NCBI GenBank assembly: GCA_025356545.1
Contig: JANXSU010000269.1
Location: forward strand, 1 to 33,388
DNA length: 33,388 nucleotides
Source: Comamonadaceae bacterium
GTDB lineage: Bacteria; Pseudomonadota; Gammaproteobacteria; Burkholderiales; Burkholderiaceae_C
Reading direction: 5' to 3'
Shown: in pieces, positions 8,788 through 17,051 of the stretch
Layout of the letters: every line of letters begins with the position of its first letter
Position numbering within the stretch: position 1 is the first letter of the stretch
Notes under the pieces: model-generated
The model's database searches: none
Told to the model about the DNA's origin: nothing
What the model saw: the letters and a program-made list of their open reading frames with translations, nothing else
Program-made: the position numbers and the translations under genes

Positions 8788-9231
8788 ATGAAAACATCAC
8801 TGCGCCTTGCAGCGCTCACACTCACTGCCCTGTTCGCCCTGCCCTCTGCTTGGGCCGACGCCACCACAGATGCAGCTGCCAAAGAACCCGGCGCAGTCGT
8901 CACGCCCAGCGGCTTGGTGTACCGCTCACTCGCCGACGGCACGGGGGCCAGCCCAGCGGCCAGCGACAAAGTCAAAGTCCACTACCGTGGCACTTTCCCC
9001 GATGGCCGCGAATTCGACAGCTCCTACAAACGCAACGCCGCCATCGAGTTCCCGCTGAACGGCGTCATCAAATGCTGGACTGAAGGCGTGCAGCGCATGA
9101 AAGTCGGCGGCAAAGCCAAGCTGACCTGCCCCGCCTCCATCGCCTACGGTGAGCGCGGTGCCGGTGGTGTGATACCGCCCAATGCGACGTTGCTTTTTGA
9201 GGTGGAGTTGTTGGGGATTAATGGGCGCTGA
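8788..9231 (+). CDS. FKBP-type peptidyl-prolyl cis-trans isomerase, exported
   Basis: Predicted proline isomerase assisting protein folding in the periplasm. It has a signal peptide (MKTSLRLAALTLTALFALPSAWADA, about 25 residues), then a single FKBP domain: SGLVYRSLADGTGASPAASDKVKVHYRGTFPDGREFDSSYKR, the FPLNGVIKCWTEGVQRMKVGGKAKLTCP core, and AYGERGAGGVIPPNATLLFEVELLGI at the end. Length (147 aa) fits a minimal FkpA/FklB-like protein without a dimerisation domain. It stands alone between the toxin gene and a non-coding stretch. Confidence 0.92.
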   Translation: MKTSLRLAALTLTALFALPSAWADATTDAAAKEPGAVVTPSGLVYRSLADGTGASPAASDKVKVHYRGTFPDGREFDSSYKRNAAIEFPLNGVIKCWTEGVQRMKVGGKAKLTCPASIAYGERGAGGVIPPNATLLFEVELLGINGR

Positions 9232-9417
9232 GTTTGGATTGTGGCTTGACTGCAACTGAGAACAGAACCACCATGCCTGACAGTCAATCCATCAAGACGC
9301 CGGGTTTGTTGCTATTTTTATATGAGCAACTTTCTCAGTGCTGTCGGGCGTTGGTGGGTTATTTTTATGACAAACCTGCCAGCTTATTCCGCATTGGTTT
9401 GCAACATCCATTACGTT
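9232..9417. other. Gap between the PPIase gene and the broken small gene
   Basis: No convincing gene is seen. The short frames here (9234-9428 and the front part of 9322-9588) show no recognisable domain and no good ribosome site. The stretch is visibly richer in A and T than its neighbours around gtttgttgctatttttatatgagc, consistent with intergenic or decayed DNA. Confidence 0.5.
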
Positions 9418-9678
9418 ATGCCGCTTAAAGATTTCACTCCCGGCTGGAAGATTGCACATATTGGCTTTGAGGGCGCCGCTGTGTCTATTAACGGGATCAA
9501 TCCATGGGGGCTCTCGTGGAAGAGAGTTTCTGATGAAGCCATCATCGTCCCGCATCCCAGCTATCCGACTGAGCGCCACACGGTTTGAGTGTATGGAGTC
9601 GAGAAGAATGGAAGAACGATCATGTTCGCTGCGGGTGAGCTTTCTAATGGAGTTTGGGGGTTCTATGTTCCAACGTAG
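9418..9678 (+). pseudogene. Small conserved-looking gene interrupted by an in-frame TGA
   Basis: The frame reads MPLKDFTPGWKIAHIGFEGAAVSINGINPWG...PHPSYPTERHTV, then TGA at 9586-9588. It continues without a shift as VYGVEKNGRTIMFAAGELSNGVWGFYVPT to TAG at 9676-9678. The second half (FAAGELSNGVWGFYVP) reads like a continuing ordered protein domain, so the two parts look like one gene of about 86 codons with one nonsense codon. I do not recognise a named function. No good ribosome site is visible before 9418. The track's start at 9322 adds 32 residues that do not look protein-like. Alternatives are TGA readthrough or a base-calling error. Confidence 0.55.
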
Positions 9679-9713
9679 TGCATGCAATTCGCACCGACAA
9701 GCATGGCATAACA

Positions 9714-9808
9714 GGTCGGTGGCGCGCTCAGCGCAGCGGCATCAAGGGGGAGTCGGTGGCTCTAGGCCACCGCAGAGGACAGCCGCGGAGCTGAGTGCGC
9801 CGCCGGTC
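9714..9808. other. Strongly structured three-tier hairpin element, unknown role
   Basis: Outer arms ggtcggtggcgcgctcagc (9714-9732) and gctgagtgcgccgccggtc (9790-9808) pair over 19 positions, four of them G-U. Inside, gcggc (9736-9740) pairs gccgc (9782-9786), and cggtggc-tctag-gccaccg (9754-9772) forms a perfect 7-bp hairpin. The nonamer gtcggtggc occurs twice (outer arm and inner hairpin). The use of G-U pairs suits RNA folding better than a DNA operator. It lies between the broken gene and the 3' end of icd. It could be a small RNA, a repeat element end, or a decayed integron-type recombination site. No assignment is made. Confidence 0.5.
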
Positions 9809-9878
9809 TGATCCCGCGATGCAGCGGCCAGAACCAAACCGTAGTCACCCACAAAAAAGCCCACCTAGTCTTGAAACA

Positions 9879-12116
9879 TCAAGCCTTAGCGCTCTCCAAA
9901 ATCGCATTGAACGTGGCACTAGGGCGCATCACAGCACTGGCTTTTGCGGTGTCGAGCATAAAGTAGCCGCCAATGTCCACGGGCTTGCCCTGCACGGCGA
10001 TCATCTCTTCGGTGATTTTCTTTTCGTTGTCGCTCAGCGCTTTGGCCAGCGGGACAAACTTGGCTTGCAAGTCGGTGTCTTCCGTCTGTGCGGCCAGGGC
10101 TTGAGCCCAGTACATGGCCAGATAAAACTGACTGCCCCGGTTGTCCAATTGGCCGGTCTTGGTGGAAGGGCCTTTGTTGTTGGACAGCAGTTGACCGGTG
10201 GCGGCGTCCAGCGTTTTGGCCACAATTTTGGCCTTGTTGTTGCTGGTCTTGATGCCCAAGTCTTCAATCGACACGGCCAGGGCCATGAACTCACCCAGCG
10301 AATCCCAGCGTAAGTGGTTTTCTTCCACCAACTGCTGCACATGCTTGGGCGCAGAGCCGCCAGCACCGGTCTCGTACAGGCCACCACCCGCCATCAGCGG
10401 CACGATGGACAGCATCTTGGCGCTGGTGCCCAGTTCCATGATGGGGAACAAATCGGTCAAATAATCACGCAGGATGTTGCCGGTGACCGATATCGTGTCT
10501 AGCCCGCGGATGACGCGCTCTAGCGTAAAGCGCATGGCGCGCACTTGCGACATGATCTGGATGTCCAAGCCCGTGGTGTCGTGGTCCTTCAGGTAGGTCT
10601 GCACCTTCTTGATGATTTCAGCCTCATGCGGGCGGTACAAGTCCAGCCAGAAAATAGCGGGCATGCCGGAGTTGCGCGCACGCGTGACGGCCAGTTTGAC
10701 CCAGTCACGAATCGGCGCGTCTTTGACCTGGCACATGCGCCAGATGTCACCGGCTTCCACGTTCTGGCTCAGCAGCACTTCGCCGGTAGCGATGTCCACG
10801 ACGTTGGCCATGCCCGATTCGGACACTTCAAAGGTTTTGTCGTGCGAACCGTACTCCTCAGCCTGCTGCGCCATCAGACCCACGTTGGGCACGGTGCCCA
10901 TGGTGACGGGGTCAAAGTTGCCGTTGGTCTTGCAGAAGTTGATGACCTCTTGGTAGATGCGGGCAAAGGTGCTCTCGGGAATCACGGCTTTGGTGTCTTT
11001 GGGCTTGCCGTCAGCGCCCCACATCTTGCCGCCAATGCGGATCATGGCGGGCATGGACGCGTCCACGATCACGTCGTTAGGGGCGTGCAGGTTGGAGATG
11101 CCTTTGACCGAGTCCACCATGGCCAGCGCGGGGCGGTGCTCGTGGCAGGCGTGCAGGTCACGAATCACTTCTTCGCGCAAATAGGTGGGCAGCGTGTCCA
11201 ACTTTTCGTACAAGTTGACCATGCCGTTGTTGACGTTCACGCCCAGCTCTTCAAACAGCTTGGCGTGCTTGGTGAACGCGTCTTTGTAAAAAATCTTCAC
11301 GGCGTGGCCAAACACGATGGGGTGCGAGACTTTCATCATCGTGGCTTTGACGTGCAGCGACAGCAACACACCGGTGTCACGTGCATCCGCAAACTGCTCT
11401 TCATAGAAGTCGCACAGCGCCTTCTTGCTCATGAACATGCTGTCGATGATCTCGCCCGCCAGCAGCGACACCTTGGGCTTGAGCACCAGGGTTTTTCCGC
11501 TCGCCGTCACCAGTTCCATCCTCACGTCACACGCCTTGTCCAGCGTTATGGATTTTTCACCGTGATAAAAATCGCCGTGCGTCATGTGCGCCACGTGCGA
11601 ACGCGAGGCCATGCTCCACTTACCCATGCTGTGCGGGTTTTTACGGGCGAAGTTCTTCACGGCCAGCGGTGCGCGGCGGTCTGAGTTGCCCTCACGCAGC
11701 ACTGGGTTCACGGCGCTTCCCATGCATTTGGAATAGCGGGCGCGGATGGCCTTGTCGGCATCGGTTTGCGGGTCTTCGGGCAGGTCGGGAATCGCGTAGC
11801 CTTTGCTTTGCAATTCCTTGATCACATTCAACATTTGGCCGACAGGCGCACTGATGTTGGGCAGCTTAATGATGTTGGTGTCGGGCAGCAGAGTCAAGCG
11901 ACCCAGCTCGGCCAGGTTGTCAGGCACTTTTTGCGCATCAGTCAAAAACTCGGGGAACTCACCCAGCACACGCGCCGCCACGGAGATGTCGCTCGACTCC
12001 ACATTGATGCCCGCCGGGGCCGCAAAGGTGCGAATAATAGGTAAAAACGCATAGGTCGCCAGCATCGGGGCTTCGTCGGTCAGCGTGTAAATGATTTTTG
12101 ATTTTTCAGCGGTCAT
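9879..12116 (-). CDS. icd: NADP-dependent isocitrate dehydrogenase, monomeric type
   Basis: Converts isocitrate to 2-oxoglutarate and CO2 with NADPH production in the TCA cycle. The sequence ([55 protein letters not shown]...) is that of the large monomeric class, unrelated in length to the dimeric enzyme of about 416 aa. The ATG at 12116 gives 745 aa, matching the family; the track start at 12173 adds 19 residues ([19 protein letters not shown]) that precede the conserved N-terminus and are rejected. Its 5' region holds a GTCTTATATATGAG dyad related to the one upstream of aceA. It is preceded by recG (ending 12266) in the same direction across a 149-bp gap, so it probably has its own promoter. 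Confidence 0.95.
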   Translation of the reverse strand: MTAEKSKIIYTLTDEAPMLATYAFLPIIRTFAAPAGINVESSDISVAARVLGEFPEFLTDAQKVPDNLAELGRLTLLPDTNIIKLPNISAPVGQMLNVIKELQSKGYAIPDLPEDPQTDADKAIRARYSKCMGSAVNPVLREGNSDRRAPLAVKNFARKNPHSMGKWSMASRSHVAHMTHGDFYHGEKSITLDKACDVRMELVTASGKTLVLKPKVSLLAGEIIDSMFMSKKALCDFYEEQFADARDTGVLLSLHVKATMMKVSHPIVFGHAVKIFYKDAFTKHAKLFEELGVNVNNGMVNLYEKLDTLPTYLREEVIRDLHACHEHRPALAMVDSVKGISNLHAPNDVIVDASMPAMIRIGGKMWGADGKPKDTKAVIPESTFARIYQEVINFCKTNGNFDPVTMGTVPNVGLMAQQAEEYGSHDKTFEVSESGMANVVDIATGEVLLSQNVEAGDIWRMCQVKDAPIRDWVKLAVTRARNSGMPAIFWLDLYRPHEAEIIKKVQTYLKDHDTTGLDIQIMSQVRAMRFTLERVIRGLDTISVTGNILRDYLTDLFPIMELGTSAKMLSIVPLMAGGGLYETGAGGSAPKHVQQLVEENHLRWDSLGEFMALAVSIEDLGIKTSNNKAKIVAKTLDAATGQLLSNNKGPSTKTGQLDNRGSQFYLAMYWAQALAAQTEDTDLQAKFVPLAKALSDNEKKITEEMIAVQGKPVDIGGYFMLDTAKASAVMRPSATFNAILESAKA

Positions 12117-12190
12117 TTGGGTGCTCGTTGGTAGTGTGGCAGGGTGGTGGAATCGGAAGACTGCGGTAAGCAATATGTGATTTTAATCGA

Positions 12191-12204
12191 GTCTTATATA
12201 TGAG
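12191..12204. promoter_or_regulatory. Dyad upstream of icd resembling the aceA operator
   Basis: gtcttatatatgag matches the core gtcttatataagac upstream of aceA at 12 of 14 positions and sits 75 bp upstream of the icd start codon. The match at two genes that share isocitrate as substrate suggests a common regulator. The regulator is not in the window; its identity is not claimed. Confidence 0.45.
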
Positions 12205-12265
12205 TTGATTCGCGTGACTTAGATCGGATTAATGCAGGGAGATCTCGCGTTGATCCTCACTGACT

Positions 12266-14584
12266 TCAGGCCTTCAAATAATCTGTCTTTCCACCCAACC
12301 AACGCGTCATGTGCTTTTGCGCCAGGGCGGGGTATTTTTCCAGCATGAGAGGGGCGGCATCTTTGGCCCAGGCGAGTAGCTCAGTGTCGGTGGCCAGGTC
12401 GGCAAAGCGAAGCAGGGCTGCACCCGATTGACGTGCGCCCAAGAACTCGCCGGGGCCGCGAATCTCCAGATCGCGGCGGGCGATCTCAAAACCATCGTTG
12501 GTGTCGGCCATGGCTTTTAAGCGCTCTCTGGCGATCTCACCCAGACGCGGCGCATCCCCCGTGGAGTACAGCAACACGCAGGCGGATGCGGCCGTGCCAC
12601 GCCCGACGCGGCCACGCAGTTGGTGCAGTTGCGATAGGCCAAAGCGCTCGGCGTGTTCGATCACCATCAGTGAGGCGTTAGGCACATCGACACCGACTTC
12701 AAACACCGTGGTGCTGACCAACACGGCCATCTGCCCGCTGGTGAATTGCGCCATCACCTCGCGTTTTTCGGCCACCGGCATGCGGGAGTGCAGGAGGCCC
12801 ACCTTCACGGGGTCACCGGTCTCTAACGCGCCTTGCAGGGCATCACGCAGTTCAGCATGGGTGGCTGTGGCATTGCTCAAGTCCAGCGTCTCGCTCTCCT
12901 CGATCAAGGGGCAGACCCAATACACCTGCCGCCCTTGGGCGATTTGCGCGCGGATGCGCTCAATCACTTCGGCGCGTCGATGCTCGGACACGACCTTGGT
13001 GACGATGGGGCTGCGACCGGGCGGCAGCTCGTCCAGCGTGGAGACGTCCAGATCGGCGTAGTAGCTCATGGCCAGGGTGCGGGGGATGGGGGTGGCGGTC
13101 ATCATCAACAGGTGGGGCTCCATATCACCCGATCGGGCTGAGCTTGGCCCATCCTGAACTTGTCGAAGGGTCGAAGCCGACCCTTCGACAAGCTCAGGGC
13201 GAACGGCCTGGGGGTTCGTCTTGCTGCGCAAGGCCAATCTCTGTGCCACGCCAAAGCGGTGTTGCTCGTCAATGATGGCCAGTGCCAGGTTTTTGAACTG
13301 CACATGGTCTTGGATCACAGCGTGCGTGCCCACCACCAGACCGGCCTCGCCGCTCTCGATCAGCGCCAGCATGGCGGCGCGCTCCTTTTTCTTCTGGCTA
13401 CCGGTGAGCCAAGCGGTTTTGATGCCCAGGGGCTCCAGCCAGCCCACGAGTTTGCGAAAGTGTTGGTCGGCCAATATCTCTGTGGGGGCCATCAGGGCGC
13501 ACTGCCAGCCTGCGTCAATGCAGATCGTTGCGGCCAGGGCGGCGACCACCGTTTTTCCGGAGCCGACATCGCCTTGCAAGAGCCGATGCATGGGCACGGG
13601 GCGGGCCAGGTCGTGCGCGATTTCTGCGCTCACGCGGTGTTGGGCGGTGGTGAGTTGGAAGGGGAGTGCAGTGAGGAATCGGTCATGTAGCGCACTTACC
13701 CGTTCGCCCTGAGGTTGTCGAAGGGCTTCGACAACCTCAGCCCGAACGGATGATGGCTCAGGGCGAACGAGTTTTAAAGACGGTGCCAGCACCGGCGCAC
13801 GCAACAGGGCGCGCTCGTGGCGCGACTGGAGTTGCGAGAGTTGCTGGGCCAGAAGTTCCTCGGCCTTGAGCCGCTGCCAGGCCGGATGACTGTGATTTTC
13901 AAGCTCTTCTAAAAACGAGTTAGCTGTGGGGTGATGCAAAAATGATAGCGCCTCGTGGACGTTCCATAAGGGTTTCAAACCTGTTTGGCTTTTGATTTCG
14001 GCAGGAAACGTGTCTGTGAGGTCGGCCCGCGCCAGCCCACTCAACACCGCACGGCGCAGATAGGCCTGGGGCAGTGCCGCCACCGTGGGGTACACCGGCG
14101 TCAGCGCTTGGGGCAGCTCGCCAGTTGCCGACTTGCAGTGCGGGTGCATCATGGTCCAGCCCATGAAGCCACCTTTGAGTTCGCCCCGCGCGCGGATGCG
14201 GGTGCCCACCGCCAGCACCTTTTGTTGCGATGGGTAGAAGCTGAAGAAGCGGAACACGCAGGTGTCGCTGCCGTCATCCACCGTCACCAGCAGTTGGCGG
14301 CGCGGTCGGAATGTCACCTCCACTGCGGTGACCACGGCCTCAATCTGCACGGTGTCGCCCTCGCGCGCATCGGCCAAGCGGGTGATGCGGGTCTCGTCCT
14401 CGTAGCGCAGGGGCAGGTGCAGGGCCAAGTCAATGTCGCGCACCAAGCCGAGTTTGCGCAGCGCTTTTTGCGGGGCAGACAGTGCGCTAGCCTTGGACGC
14501 GGCAGGCTGCGCGGTGGATAAAGCTTGAGTGTCGTCCTTTTTAGCGACGACCTTCTTAGCGGAAGAAGGTCGCTTCAACGTCAT
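12266..14584 (-). CDS. recG: ATP-dependent DNA helicase RecG with two in-frame repeat insertions
   Basis: Branch-migrates stalled forks and recombination intermediates. After an Ala/Lys-rich N-terminus come the wedge/OB domain (ALHLPLRYEDETRITRLADAREGD, about 55-77), then Walker A GDVGSGKT (about 337-344), DEQH in IIDEQHRFG (about 437), MTATPIPRT, and the C-terminal VSTTVFEVGVDVPNASLMVIEHAERFGLSQLHQLRGRVGRG. At 772 aa it is longer than the usual 690-710. Part of the excess is two palindromic elements translated in frame: about residues 271-295 (VRPEPSSVRAEVVEALRQPQGERV) before Walker A, and about 459-485 (QAVRPELVEGSASTLRQVQDG) in the loop between DEQH and TATP. All helicase motifs are intact, so function is probably kept. 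It lies 32 bp after the upstream Bug receptor gene in the same direction. Confidence 0.95.
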   Translation of the reverse strand: MTLKRPSSAKKVVAKKDDTQALSTAQPAASKASALSAPQKALRKLGLVRDIDLALHLPLRYEDETRITRLADAREGDTVQIEAVVTAVEVTFRPRRQLLVTVDDGSDTCVFRFFSFYPSQQKVLAVGTRIRARGELKGGFMGWTMMHPHCKSATGELPQALTPVYPTVAALPQAYLRRAVLSGLARADLTDTFPAEIKSQTGLKPLWNVHEALSFLHHPTANSFLEELENHSHPAWQRLKAEELLAQQLSQLQSRHERALLRAPVLAPSLKLVRPEPSSVRAEVVEALRQPQGERVSALHDRFLTALPFQLTTAQHRVSAEIAHDLARPVPMHRLLQGDVGSGKTVVAALAATICIDAGWQCALMAPTEILADQHFRKLVGWLEPLGIKTAWLTGSQKKKERAAMLALIESGEAGLVVGTHAVIQDHVQFKNLALAIIDEQHRFGVAQRLALRSKTNPQAVRPELVEGSASTLRQVQDGPSSARSGDMEPHLLMMTATPIPRTLAMSYYADLDVSTLDELPPGRSPIVTKVVSEHRRAEVIERIRAQIAQGRQVYWVCPLIEESETLDLSNATATHAELRDALQGALETGDPVKVGLLHSRMPVAEKREVMAQFTSGQMAVLVSTTVFEVGVDVPNASLMVIEHAERFGLSQLHQLRGRVGRGTAASACVLLYSTGDAPRLGEIARERLKAMADTNDGFEIARRDLEIRGPGEFLGARQSGAALLRFADLATDTELLAWAKDAAPLMLEKYPALAQKHMTRWLGGKTDYLKA
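13153..13198. repeat. Palindromic PELVEG-type repeat inside recG, copy 1
   Basis: cctgaacttgtcgaagggtcg (13153-13173) and cgacccttcgacaagctcagg (13178-13198) form a 21-bp inverted repeat with one mismatch around a 4-nt loop, followed by gcgaacgg. A partial third arm (ggctgagcttgg) lies just upstream at about 13136-13147. In the recG frame it encodes VRPELVEG...LRQVQDG, a peptide signature I know from many proteobacterial ORFs carrying this intergenic repeat family. It is read through without breaking the gene. Confidence 0.85.
13701..13771. repeat. Palindromic PELVEG-type repeat inside recG, copy 2 plus a half copy
   Basis: cgttcgccctgaggttgtcgaag (13701-13723) and cttcgacaacctcagcccgaacg (13726-13748) form a 23-position inverted repeat, mismatched only at a GG/CC step, with a 2-nt loop. 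A further half arm, ctcagggcgaacgag, follows at 13757-13771. Compared with the agcttgtcgaag core of copy 1's right arm, both arms carry a matching change (ggttg / caacc), so pairing is preserved. Confidence 0.83.
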
Positions 14585-14616
14585 ACGCGGCTTTGCGAAT
14601 CAGTAGGTGCGCTGAG

Positions 14617-15612
14617 TTACTGTGGCTCGATCTTGGCGTCGTGAATGGCCTTGGCCCACTTGGCCGTTTCCTTGCGACCCCGCTGGGCCAGTGCCTCGGG
14701 CGTGCCGGGCTCCACCGCAAAGCCAATGGCTGCAAACTTCTCTTGCAGATCGGTGCTTTGCGCTGCGGCGTTGATGGCGTTGTTGAGCTTGGCGATGATG
14801 TCAGGCGGCGTGCCTGCCGGGGCGTACATGGCGAAGTAGGCGATCAGCTCGTAGTCCTTCAAACCCAGCGCCTCATTCACCGTGGGCAACTCGGGGATGG
14901 CCGCTGAGCGCTTGGTGGAGGTAACGGCCAGACCGCGAATCTTGCCGGCCTTGACCTGGGGCAGCGTCACGGCAAAGTCGGCGCTGAACATCATGACTTG
15001 GCCACCGATCAGATCGGTCATGGCGGCGGGGCCGCTCTTGTAGGGCACGTTGGTCATCTGGATGCCTGCCATGCTGGCCATCACTTCGGCCGACACGAGT
15101 TGCGAGGTGCTGGCGCTGGCGAAGGTGACATGGCCGGATTTGTTGGCCTTGGCCAGCGTCACCAGATCGCGCAGGGTCTTGGCGGGCACGTCATTGTTGA
15201 TGGCGATGATGAGCGGCACCGAGCCCAAGTAGCCCAGAGGCGCAAAAGCCGTGTCCTGGTCATAGGGCAGTTTTTTCATCAAACTCTTGAGCGCAGCGTT
15301 GGTGCTGTTGGTGCCGATCAAAATTGTGTAGCCATCCGGCGCAGCTTTGGCCACGGCATCGGCACCTAGCATGCCGTTAACGCCTGCTTTGTTCTCTACC
15401 ACGATGGTCTGACCCAGGCTCTCGGCCATCTTGGCGGCGAAGGCTCGGCCGATCTGGTCGGTGGCACTGCCTGCGGCGAAAGGCACGATGGCTTTGATGG
15501 GCTTGCTGGGATAAGGCTGGGCTAGTGCAGTTGTCGTGCACAGCAGAGCGACAGACAGCAAAGTGAAACCGTGTTGCAAGCGGTGGGTGAGGTGACGAGC
15601 GTTGAGGCGCAT
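14617..15612 (-). CDS. Bug-family (TctC-like) periplasmic tripartite tricarboxylate receptor
   Basis: Extracytoplasmic solute receptor of the large Bug family typical of Burkholderiales, binding small carboxylates or related compounds. ATG at 15612 gives 331 aa with a signal peptide (MRLNARHLTHRLQHGFTLLSVALLCTTTALAQ), then the hallmark YPSKPIKAIVPFAAGSATDQIGR, VVENKAGVNGMLGADAVAKAAPDGYT and AAIPELPTVNEALG. The track start at 15705 adds 31 residues and lacks support; gaagggg lies before 15612. No TctA/TctB membrane partners are nearby, so it is an orphan receptor. It is upstream of and co-directional with recG and divergent from queA. Confidence 0.92.
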   Translation of the reverse strand: MRLNARHLTHRLQHGFTLLSVALLCTTTALAQPYPSKPIKAIVPFAAGSATDQIGRAFAAKMAESLGQTIVVENKAGVNGMLGADAVAKAAPDGYTILIGTNSTNAALKSLMKKLPYDQDTAFAPLGYLGSVPLIIAINNDVPAKTLRDLVTLAKANKSGHVTFASASTSQLVSAEVMASMAGIQMTNVPYKSGPAAMTDLIGGQVMMFSADFAVTLPQVKAGKIRGLAVTSTKRSAAIPELPTVNEALGLKDYELIAYFAMYAPAGTPPDIIAKLNNAINAAAQSTDLQEKFAAIGFAVEPGTPEALAQRGRKETAKWAKAIHDAKIEPQ

Positions 15613-15727
15613 GGGGATCCCCTTCAGGTGTTGAGCATCAAGTTTAATGAGAAAATTGCAGTCCTCTTCGCCCTTCTTCCTCTTTCTTCTCACCCTGCTT
15701 GGCACGGGTTCGTCCAGCCCTCAAGAT

Positions 15728-16831
15728 ATGTCCTCTGCAATCTCCCCTGACCTCTCCCGCGTGTTCACGCTCAGCGACTTTGATTTCGAGCTGCCGTCAG
15801 CGCTGATCGCGCAGCACCCCGCAGCCGAGCGCAGCAGCTCGCGCCTGCTCGACGGCACAGGGGTCACGCCCACTGACCGCATTTTTCGCGACCTGCCCAG
15901 CTTGTTAAAAAGCGGTGACTTGCTGGTGTTCAACGACACCAAAGTGGTCAAAGCGCGGCTGTTTGGCGAGAAGCCGACCGGCGGCAAAGTGGAACTGCTG
16001 ATCGAGCGCGTGCTGGGCGGCAACCAGGTGGCCGCGCACATGCGTGTTAGCAAAAAGCCCGAGTCTGGCACCACCATCAAACTGGTGGGCGCGCCCGACA
16101 CAAACGACAACCTAAGCGCCACGCTGCTGGGCCGCTGGCCTGGTGCACAAGGCGGGCTGTTTCGCTTTGTGCTGAGCAATGATGCGGGTGACGAGCCCTA
16201 CACGCTGATGGAGCGGCACGGCCACATGCCGCTGCCGCCCTACATCGAGCGAGCGCACGACAGCTTGACCCCTGACACCGAAGAAGACCAGCAGCGCTAC
16301 CAAACCGTGTTTGCCCGCGCCCCTGGAGCTGCCGCTGCGCCCACAGCGGCTTTGCATTTTGACGAGATGCTGTTGGCGGCTCTGGAGGCCCGTGGCGTGC
16401 AGCGCGCCAGCGTCACCTTGCATGTGGGCGCGGGGACGTTCTCGCCCGTCAAAACGGAGAACCTGGCCGAGCACCGCATGCATAGCGAGTGGTACGAGGT
16501 GCCTGAGGCCACGCAGCAGGCCATTGCACAAACCAAAGCACGCGGCGGGCGCATCGTCGCCGTGGGCACAACGACGGTGCGCACCTTGGAGTCCTGGGCG
16601 CAAAGTGGCTTGGCGAGCGCCGACACCACCATCTTCATCACGCCCGGTTTTGGGTTCAAGTGGGTGGACTTGATGATCACAAACTTTCACCTGCCCAAGT
16701 CCACGCTGATGATGCTAGTGAGCGCCTTTGCCGGGTACGAGCCCATCCGAGCGTTGTACCAGCACGCCATAGCCAGCGAATACCGCTTTTTCAGCTATGG
16801 CGACGCCATGCTCTTGCAGCGCAGCGTTTAA
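15728..16831 (+). CDS. queA: S-adenosylmethionine:tRNA ribosyltransferase-isomerase QueA
   Basis: Transfers and isomerises the ribosyl part of SAM onto 7-aminomethyl-7-deazaguanine in tRNA, giving epoxyqueuosine at wobble position 34. Typical segments: [116 protein letters not shown] and the C-terminal [37 protein letters not shown] at 15728 gives 367 aa; the track start at 15647 adds 27 residues of poor character ([15 protein letters not shown]...) and is rejected. The partner enzyme gene tgt is 3.4 kb downstream rather than adjacent. Confidence 0.95.
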   Translation: MSSAISPDLSRVFTLSDFDFELPSALIAQHPAAERSSSRLLDGTGVTPTDRIFRDLPSLLKSGDLLVFNDTKVVKARLFGEKPTGGKVELLIERVLGGNQVAAHMRVSKKPESGTTIKLVGAPDTNDNLSATLLGRWPGAQGGLFRFVLSNDAGDEPYTLMERHGHMPLPPYIERAHDSLTPDTEEDQQRYQTVFARAPGAAAAPTAALHFDEMLLAALEARGVQRASVTLHVGAGTFSPVKTENLAEHRMHSEWYEVPEATQQAIAQTKARGGRIVAVGTTTVRTLESWAQSGLASADTTIFITPGFGFKWVDLMITNFHLPKSTLMMLVSAFAGYEPIRALYQHAIASEYRFFSYGDAMLLQRSV

Positions 16832-16980
16832 TGACGACTGCGCTGTGGTGCGCTCAAACGCACGGTTTGTGTTGATGTGAACTCCCGTTTCATATTAAGA
16901 AATAAAGAAAAGGATTCAACCCTTGAATTTATCAACACAAGATATGAAAAACCATAATGCAAAATGACGTCCGTAAGCAA

Positions 16981-17010
16981 TTGATTTTAAAAAAGAAAAT
17001 TATTTTATAA
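16981..17010 (+). promoter_or_regulatory. Possible sigma70 promoter of aceA
   Basis: TTGATT (16981-16986) and TTATAA (17005-17010) are separated by 18 bp in an AT-rich tract, upstream of the palindrome at 17030 and the aceA start at 17123. Chance occurrence is easy in AT-rich DNA, so confidence is limited. Confidence 0.35.
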
Positions 17011-17029
17011 ATTTCCGAAATTGTTAGTT

Positions 17030-17051
17030 TTATGTCTTATATAAGACATAA
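17030..17051. promoter_or_regulatory. 22-bp perfect palindrome, likely operator of aceA
   Basis: ttatgtcttatataagacataa is identical to its reverse complement over 22 bases. It lies 71 bp before the aceA start and just downstream of the candidate -10. That is the position expected for a repressor site bound by a dimeric regulator such as a GntR-type protein (inference). A close relative of its core occurs upstream of icd. Confidence 0.65.

Noticed and set aside
9706-9822. Integron attC site
   Set aside because: The left edge gcataac and the nested stems fit, but the right edge gcgatgc lacks the GTT needed for recombination, spacing on the two sides differs, and no integrase is in the window. 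Kept only as an alternative for the structured element.
9843-9900. Intrinsic terminator after icd
   Set aside because: A T6 run exists on the minus strand (gggcttttttg), but the nearest hairpin (aggcttga-tgtt-tcaagact) contains a mismatch and ends several bases before the run, so I do not call it.
9795-10313. 172-aa plus-strand frame across the structured element and icd 3' end
   Set aside because: It begins inside the hairpin region and then runs antisense to icd; no domain.
10545-11684. 379-aa plus-strand frame opposite icd
   Set aside because: It is His/Val/Gln-rich with no domain and lies fully antisense to a well-recognised gene; a typical shadow frame in GC-rich DNA.
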